DNA of 10,965 bases from NCBI GenBank assembly GCA_002410325.1, contig DHRK01000066.1, forward strand, positions 19,069-30,033. The letters run 5' to 3'. Below the pieces are notes generated by a model. The model saw only the letters and a list, made by a program, of their open reading frames with translations, ran no database searches and had not been told where the DNA came from. Source of the DNA: Syntrophomonas sp. UBA5314. Its GTDB lineage: Bacteria > Bacillota > Syntrophomonadia > Syntrophomonadales > Syntrophomonadaceae. Position numbers and translations under genes: made by a program. This document shows positions 6,969-10,965 of the stretch, in pieces; positions within the stretch are counted from its first letter, which is position 1; each line of letters opens with the position of its first letter.

Positions 6969-8402
6969 TCAGTCTTCCTTAATGCCGGCCAGATATTTGG
7001 CCAGACTCTTCTTGGTGTTTAGATCATAGGATCCCATGATCGCGATATCCTCCATGATGGGGGAGCCTCCTCCATGGACCCCGGCGATCTGCAGAATGGT
7101 GGCAAACTCTGAAGTCAACAGATCGCTGGCCAAATGAGCGGCCCGGTAATGGTTTTCCGCAGAAACGCCGTCTCGCCGGGATACGTACTTTCTCACAAAA
7201 TTGCCCACCACCGGACTGTTGTATTCCGAAGACAGCGGCAGGGTGGCCGGCAGTCCGCCGGCGATATCACAAAGGGTATTGTACTCGTGGTAGATATTGT
7301 GGCCGGCATGCCTTCTACCTACATTGGCGTATATGACATTGGGTATCTGGGTTCCGGACGGAGCCTTGGTGGATTTGATACTGGCGGCTATGCCGGCCGC
7401 ATAAACCAGTTCGCAAACGCTGATCATCTCCGATAGTTTTTCCCTAACATGGCCCATCTTTTCAATGCCCAGGTAATCAGCCATAAGCGCCGTAGTACCC
7501 AGCAAGACATCTCCGGTGCCCGGCTTGCAGCCGGTATAGCTGTGGCGGTGATACAGGGCAAAATACAGGGCCAATCCCCCCCCGATATCGGTTTCGCCAT
7601 TAAGGAATATTCGTTCGTTGGGAACAAAAACATTGTCAAAAACGGTAAAGCTTTCGATGTCGCCGTATTCCCCTATAGGCGCTTCCATACCCGGCTCCCG
7701 TTTGCTGAAGTAGCCTTCCCTCCCCACCAGATAAACGCCTTCGGCATCGGCCGGAATAGCAAAGGCTATGGCGTAATCCTGCTCGGTCCCGGTCAAGGCC
7801 CGGGTGGGAATGACGATGATCTCATCGGCATAGGGGGACATGGTATTGTGGAGTTTGGCCCCCCTGACCACCACTCCGTCCTCTCTTCTTTCCACAACAT
7901 GCACATACTGATCCGGGTCCGCCTGTTCGCCGGGCCTCAGGCTGCGGTCGCCCTTGGCATCGGTCTGGGCGCATGATGCGACCAGATCATTTTCCTGGAA
8001 GAAGGCCAGGTATTTTAACCAGCGGTCGTGGTAGTCGGTGCCGTATCTCAGATCGGCGTTTTTAGTGGCTACCGACAGGGCATTCATGGCATCGCAGCCC
8101 ATGCATCTCTGGATGCAGCCTCCGGTCAGGTTGCAGAGCTTCCGGGTCATTTCCTGCTTCTTTAACAGATCTTCCGAATTCTGATGTATGTGGGTAAATC
8201 TGTTTATCTTCTTATCGGAGATATGAGAAGAAACAGTTAATAAGTCGGAAAATTTCGAATCATTGGCCAGATCAAAGGTTAGCTGTATGGCTTTGCTTCT
8301 GGCGACTACTATGGGGTGATCCCTCCCGATCACCTGTCCGTGCAGGTAGATGTTTTTCCTCATACCTGCAAGTTTCTCAAGGTATTCCTTTGACGTTCTC
8401 AT
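6969..8402 (-). CDS. 4-hydroxybutyryl-CoA dehydratase/vinylacetyl-CoA isomerase family protein
   Basis: The 477 residues align along their length with Clostridium aminobutyricum 4-hydroxybutyryl-CoA dehydratase (about 490 aa, compared from memory), a FAD and [4Fe-4S] enzyme that makes crotonyl-CoA through a ketyl radical. The four cluster ligands are conserved: C96 and C100 in CIQRC, and H285 and C292 in YHRHSYTGCK. Other active-site counterparts also match: Q98, T187, E250, Y289 and K293. The C-terminal HGGGSP and KKSLAKYLAGIK blocks are typical too. The residue matching the catalytic glutamate E455, three before the conserved HG, is alanine (A440), so the reaction may be altered. The same superfamily contains HpaB-type flavin monooxygenases, but these lack the Cys/His set, which argues for the dehydratase side. 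The ATG at 8402 has AGGAGG 8 nt upstream. It is the first gene of the operon, about 110 nt downstream of the predicted sigma-54 start site. Oxygen sensitivity would be expected. Confidence 0.9.
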   Translation of the reverse strand: MRTSKEYLEKLAGMRKNIYLHGQVIGRDHPIVVARSKAIQLTFDLANDSKFSDLLTVSSHISDKKINRFTHIHQNSEDLLKKQEMTRKLCNLTGGCIQRCMGCDAMNALSVATKNADLRYGTDYHDRWLKYLAFFQENDLVASCAQTDAKGDRSLRPGEQADPDQYVHVVERREDGVVVRGAKLHNTMSPYADEIIVIPTRALTGTEQDYAIAFAIPADAEGVYLVGREGYFSKREPGMEAPIGEYGDIESFTVFDNVFVPNERIFLNGETDIGGGLALYFALYHRHSYTGCKPGTGDVLLGTTALMADYLGIEKMGHVREKLSEMISVCELVYAAGIAASIKSTKAPSGTQIPNVIYANVGRRHAGHNIYHEYNTLCDIAGGLPATLPLSSEYNSPVVGNFVRKYVSRRDGVSAENHYRAAHLASDLLTSEFATILQIAGVHGGGSPIMEDIAIMGSYDLNTKKSLAKYLAGIKED

Positions 8403-8425
8403 CAGCGTCCTCCTATTCTGCTCAA

Positions 8426-8436
8426 GTATTTAATAC
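8426..8436. other. Short palindrome in the dehydratase leader
   Basis: GTATT-T-AATAC is a perfect 5-bp palindrome around one base, just upstream of the dehydratase ribosome binding site. With G-U pairing the arms extend to 8, but there is no room for a loop, so a DNA-binding site is more plausible than an RNA hairpin. It may be chance. Confidence 0.25.
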
Positions 8437-8522
8437 CTGGCTAGTCCATTGCCATAACTCACCCCCTGTTCAACAGTTTTGAGCGGACACAAATTGAAAA
8501 TCTGTATGATTACATCTCAGTT

Positions 8523-8537
8523 GCAAGAGTTGTGCCA
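8523..8537 (-). promoter_or_regulatory. Sigma-54 (-24/-12) promoter for the dehydratase operon
   Basis: Read on the minus strand the site is TGGCAC-AACTC-TTGC followed by AA, an exact match to the consensus TGGCAC-N5-TTGC. The -24 element is at 8537-8532 and the -12 element at 8526-8523. Transcription would start near 8511 and give a leader of roughly 110 nt before the dehydratase ATG. The neighbouring divergent gene encodes a sigma-54 activator, which strongly supports the call. Confidence 0.93.
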
Positions 8538-8637
8538 AGTACTTTAAAAACAACTGTTACCCTCTTTAATCGCCTGTATATTGGGATTTTTAATTTTGAT
8601 CCGCCCTTTCCGGGTTTCATATCGCACGATAAAAGTC

Positions 8638-8671
8638 CTCACTTTGTAAACTTCTTGGTTTACAAAGCGAG
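8638..8671. promoter_or_regulatory. Inverted repeat, probable activator binding site (UAS/operator)
   Basis: CTTTGTAAAC (8642-8651) and GTTTACAAAG (8658-8667) are perfect inverted copies around TTCTTG; one mismatch further out, CTC/GAG extends the symmetry to 8638-8671. The centre is about 145 bp upstream of the predicted sigma-54 start, the usual distance for an enhancer-type activator site. The half-sites contain TGTAAA...TTTACA, the core seen in TyrR boxes, but with 8 bp between them instead of 6. The right arm is also the -35 box of the regulator promoter, so the bound protein may repress its own gene. Confidence 0.8.
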
Positions 8672-8687
8672 AATATGGTTTTATAAT
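8659..8687 (+). promoter_or_regulatory. Sigma-70-type promoter facing the regulator gene
   Basis: TTTACA (8659-8664, one base off TTGACA) is followed after exactly 17 bp by TATAAT (8682-8687, perfect). The start would be near 8694, leaving a leader of about 330 nt before the regulator ATG. The spacing and match are better than anything else I saw in the gap. Confidence 0.75.
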
Positions 8688-8693
8688 ATTTGG

Positions 8694-9025
8694 TAGCCAA
8701 AGTGCTTTTGCAACTTAAAGGAATAGCCGGATATGCGGTTGGGTTCATGCACCGGTAACAGGCTCGGGTAGTAGGGATCTCAGGCGGGTTGAGCGGGCAC
8801 TTTCAACGGGACTTTTAAAAAGATTTCCGGTGCCGGGCGGGCTGCCTATTATATGGAAGGCAAGCGCTCCCCCAAAAGAGGGCCGGAGTATACATCCCCG
8901 GTATCCACAATACATATGGAAATCGAAGCCTTATCGGGTAACCAAAATACTTTGCCTGTAGTATACAAAATGTAAACCGCGATAAGGATGCCCTACCGGC
9001 AAGACAGATTTGAGGAGATGACAGG
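8694..9025 (+). other. Long untranslated leader before the regulator gene
   Basis: No convincing ORF was found here. The stretch can form several short hairpins: CTCA/TGAG at 8779-8793, GGCAC/GTGCC with arms near 8796 and 8831, and TGCCT/AGGCA near 8844-8863. None has a T-tract and none matches a riboswitch that I recognise. Near its end, GTATACAAAATGTAAAC (about 8961-8977) contains a TGTAAAC half-site like that in the inverted repeat at 8642-8667. A second promoter closer to the gene is possible. Confidence 0.4.
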
Positions 9026-10965
9026 ATGACGGATAAAGAATTGAGGACCAAATGGCTGCAGCTGCATAGAAAACCCCAGTACCGGGAAACACTGCGCCCC
9101 GAAATCAAAAGCTCCTGGGAGCGCTGCTACGACCGGGGTGTAAACCCCTACCTGCGTGAAAACCCCTATATCTGCACTGAAAATGAGGTAGCCCAGTCCC
9201 GCGAGGCCTGCCGCCAGATATTAAAGGTCGGCGAACCGGTAATGAGAGACCTCTACGAATTTGTGGCTGAAACCGGTTTTGTGGTAGGCATTCTGGACGA
9301 GAACCTCTGCGCCATAGATTTTATTGGCGACCGGGAATCACTGGCCTGGGCGAAAAGAGCCCGCCTGGTGGTCGGCTCCATGTGGGCCGAAAAATTGGTG
9401 GGGACCAACGGCGCCACCCTCTGTCAGGACCTGGGCAAACCGGTTTCGGTGTTCGCCTACGAGCACTTTTGCCTGTTTTCCCATGTATCCGCCTCTTCCT
9501 GCGCCCCGATCATCGACCAGGGCAAAATCGGCGGGGTTCTATGCATGGTAGCCCCCTTCAACCGGGTCAGCAACCATACCCTGGGCATGGTAGACGCCGC
9601 CAGTAAACACATCATGTCCAAAATGGTATTACACCGGATTAACCTGTACTTAAAACAGATCATGGAATCCATGGCGGAAGGGGTCCTGGTGCTGGACTCC
9701 AATGGGACCATCACTTATATGAACGACATCTGCGCGCGGATGCTGCAGATTTCCCCCCGCTTAGCCTACGGTTCCAACATTTCAGCGGTTTTGGGGTATA
9801 ATGCCGACAACAGCCATTTTGTCAACAAGGTCACCCAGAACCGGCCCATCCTGGACGAAAATTTCAAACTGGTCACTCTGGACAATACCACCATAAACTG
9901 CGTTGTCACCTGCAATCCCCTCTCCCACCCGGACATCCCGCCCGGCGACACGGTGGTAATAATGAGAGAAACCCAGCGGGTAACCCGGCTGGTTAAAAAG
10001 TGGATCGGCGATGGCGCCAAGTTCACCTTCGATGATATTGTGGGAAAAGACTCAAAATTTACCCAGGTATTGAAAACCGCCCAGGCGGCCGCTTCATCAA
10101 GCTCCAATGCCCTGCTCCTGGGCGAGAGTGGAACCGGCAAGGATCTCTTTGCCCAGGCCATGCACAATGGAAGTATGCGCAGACCCCATCCCTATGTGGC
10201 GTTAAATTGCGCCGCCCTGCCCCGTGAGCTCATCGCCAGCGAACTCTTCGGCTATGATGAAGGAGCTTTTACCGGGGCTCGGAAATCCGGAAACATGGGT
10301 AAATTTGAGCTGGCCGACCAGGGAACCATATTCCTCGACGAGATCGGCGATATGCCGCTCGACCTGCAGGCTTCCTTGTTGAGGGTGATTGAGGAAAAGA
10401 GCGTTACCCGCCTGGGAGGAACCAAATTGATTCCGGTCAATGTCAGGATAATCGCCGCCACTAACAAGGATCTGGAATACGAGATAAAGCGCAATCGCTT
10501 CAGGCGCGATTTATATTATCGTCTGGCAGTGATCAAGATCACCATGCCCCCCTTGCGCGAGCGGCGCCACGATATTCTGCTGCTGGCCGAAGTATTTATT
10601 GAAAAGTACTGCAAACGTTTTAACAAACCGCCCATGCAAATGGCCCCGGAAGTCAAAGAGGCCTTTCTCGAATATGCCTGGCCGGGCAATATCAGAGAAA
10701 TTCAAAATGTCATAGAAGGAGCCATTCAATTGGCACCGGGAAATATCATCACTTATGATCTGGTAAACCAGTATTTTGTCGATCAGGCATCGGTACACGA
10801 AGTGGAGCATCATGAGCGGATTGAAGAGACTGCCGGGCCCGATCCCGGCTCGGAAAAGCAGGCGCTCATGGAATATTTGACCAAATATAAATACAACAAG
10901 AGCGATGTCGCCCAGGCTATGGGGATATCGAGGCGGACCTTGTACAAGCGGCTTAAAAAATACGA
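9026..10965 (+). CDS. Sigma-54-dependent transcriptional activator (GAF-PAS-AAA+-Fis HTH), 3' end cut
   Basis: This protein would bind upstream DNA and use ATP to open sigma-54 promoters. The 646 codons present run off the right edge inside the HTH, so only a few residues should be missing. The ATG at 9026-9028 has GAGGAG about 8 nt upstream; the ATG at 9018 reads only two codons before a stop. The N-terminal part (KSSWERCYDRGVNPY and a GAF-like sensor, about 75-200) resembles the AcoR/DhaR group. A PAS-like domain (QIMESMAEGVLVLDSNG) starts near 211. The AAA+ domain has Walker A GESGTGK (366-372), GAFTGA (413-418, the sigma-54 contact loop), Walker B GTIFLDE (433-439) and RFRRDLYYRL (491-500) with arginine-finger residues. 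The Fis-type HTH starts at about 624. It has no phosphorylatable receiver domain, so it probably senses a small molecule. It is divergent from the dehydratase operon, which begins at a perfect sigma-54 promoter and is its likely target. Confidence 0.96.
   Translation, partial: MTDKELRTKWLQLHRKPQYRETLRPEIKSSWERCYDRGVNPYLRENPYICTENEVAQSREACRQILKVGEPVMRDLYEFVAETGFVVGILDENLCAIDFIGDRESLAWAKRARLVVGSMWAEKLVGTNGATLCQDLGKPVSVFAYEHFCLFSHVSASSCAPIIDQGKIGGVLCMVAPFNRVSNHTLGMVDAASKHIMSKMVLHRINLYLKQIMESMAEGVLVLDSNGTITYMNDICARMLQISPRLAYGSNISAVLGYNADNSHFVNKVTQNRPILDENFKLVTLDNTTINCVVTCNPLSHPDIPPGDTVVIMRETQRVTRLVKKWIGDGAKFTFDDIVGKDSKFTQVLKTAQAAASSSSNALLLGESGTGKDLFAQAMHNGSMRRPHPYVALNCAALPRELIASELFGYDEGAFTGARKSGNMGKFELADQGTIFLDEIGDMPLDLQASLLRVIEEKSVTRLGGTKLIPVNVRIIAATNKDLEYEIKRNRFRRDLYYRLAVIKITMPPLRERRHDILLLAEVFIEKYCKRFNKPPMQMAPEVKEAFLEYAWPGNIREIQNVIEGAIQLAPGNIITYDLVNQYFVDQASVHEVEHHERIEETAGPDPGSEKQALMEYLTKYKYNKSDVAQAMGISRRTLYKRLKKY

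Noticed and set aside
6969..8402. 4-hydroxyphenylacetate 3-monooxygenase (HpaB) as the identity of the 477-aa protein
   Set aside because: Same superfamily, but the conserved CIQRC and H-x6-C iron-sulfur ligands point to the dehydratase branch.
8691..8705. GG-N10-GC match on the plus strand (TGGTAG-N5-GTGC), a possible sigma-54 promoter for the regulator
   Set aside because: Only the minimal GG/GC spacing fits; the rest departs from consensus, and the overlapping sigma-70 promoter is far better.
8815..9108. 97-codon minus-strand ORF across the regulator start
   Set aside because: It overlaps the real regulator start in antisense, lacks a clear ribosome site and gives a low-complexity product without known features.

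Overview
The window reads as a stretch of chromosome from an anaerobic, Gram-positive-type bacterium, most likely in the Clostridia (Peptococcaceae or Syntrophomonadaceae-like). This is an inference from the strong AGGAGG-type ribosome binding sites, the four-cysteine zinc form of adenylate kinase, a YcdB/YcdC-type secreted protein, a membrane pyrophosphatase, an oxygen-sensitive type of Fe-S/flavin dehydratase, and a sigma-54 activator. No species can be fixed from the sequence. I see no rRNA, tRNA, CRISPR array, insertion sequence or phage gene.

Layout. Everything from 1 to 8402 is on the minus strand; one large regulator from 9026 to the right edge is on the plus strand. From right to left: (a) 9026-10965, a sigma-54-dependent activator (GAF-like sensor, PAS, AAA+ with GAFTGA, Fis-type HTH), cut a few residues before its end; (b) 8403-9025, a divergent control region holding a textbook -24/-12 sigma-54 promoter facing the catabolic genes and, 105 bp upstream of it, a 10-bp perfect inverted repeat that overlaps the -35 box of an excellent sigma-70 promoter facing the regulator; (c) 8402-4493, a tight three-gene operon for a 4-hydroxybutyryl-CoA dehydratase-family protein, a metallo-beta-lactamase-fold (lactonase-like) hydrolase and an AMP-forming acyl-CoA ligase; (d) 4492-4157, a gene-free stretch with a 15-bp perfect inverted repeat and a 24-nt direct repeat ahead of hppA; (e) 4156-579, a membrane proton-pumping pyrophosphatase (hppA), a small uncharacterised protein and adenylate kinase (adk), closed by a strong terminator at 540-568; (f) 312-1, the start of a secreted YcdB/YcdC-like protein.

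How the genes may work together (inference). The hydrolase could open a lactone, the ligase would activate the resulting hydroxy acid to its CoA ester, releasing AMP and PPi, and the dehydratase would turn a 4-hydroxyacyl-CoA into an enoyl-CoA for beta-oxidation. The next genes handle the two by-products: HppA turns PPi into an ion gradient and Adk returns AMP to ADP. The whole window then looks like an inducible, energy-saving route for a 4-hydroxy acid or gamma-lactone, under sigma-54 control. The main caution is that one catalytic glutamate of the characterised dehydratase appears to be alanine here, so the true substrate or chemistry may differ.
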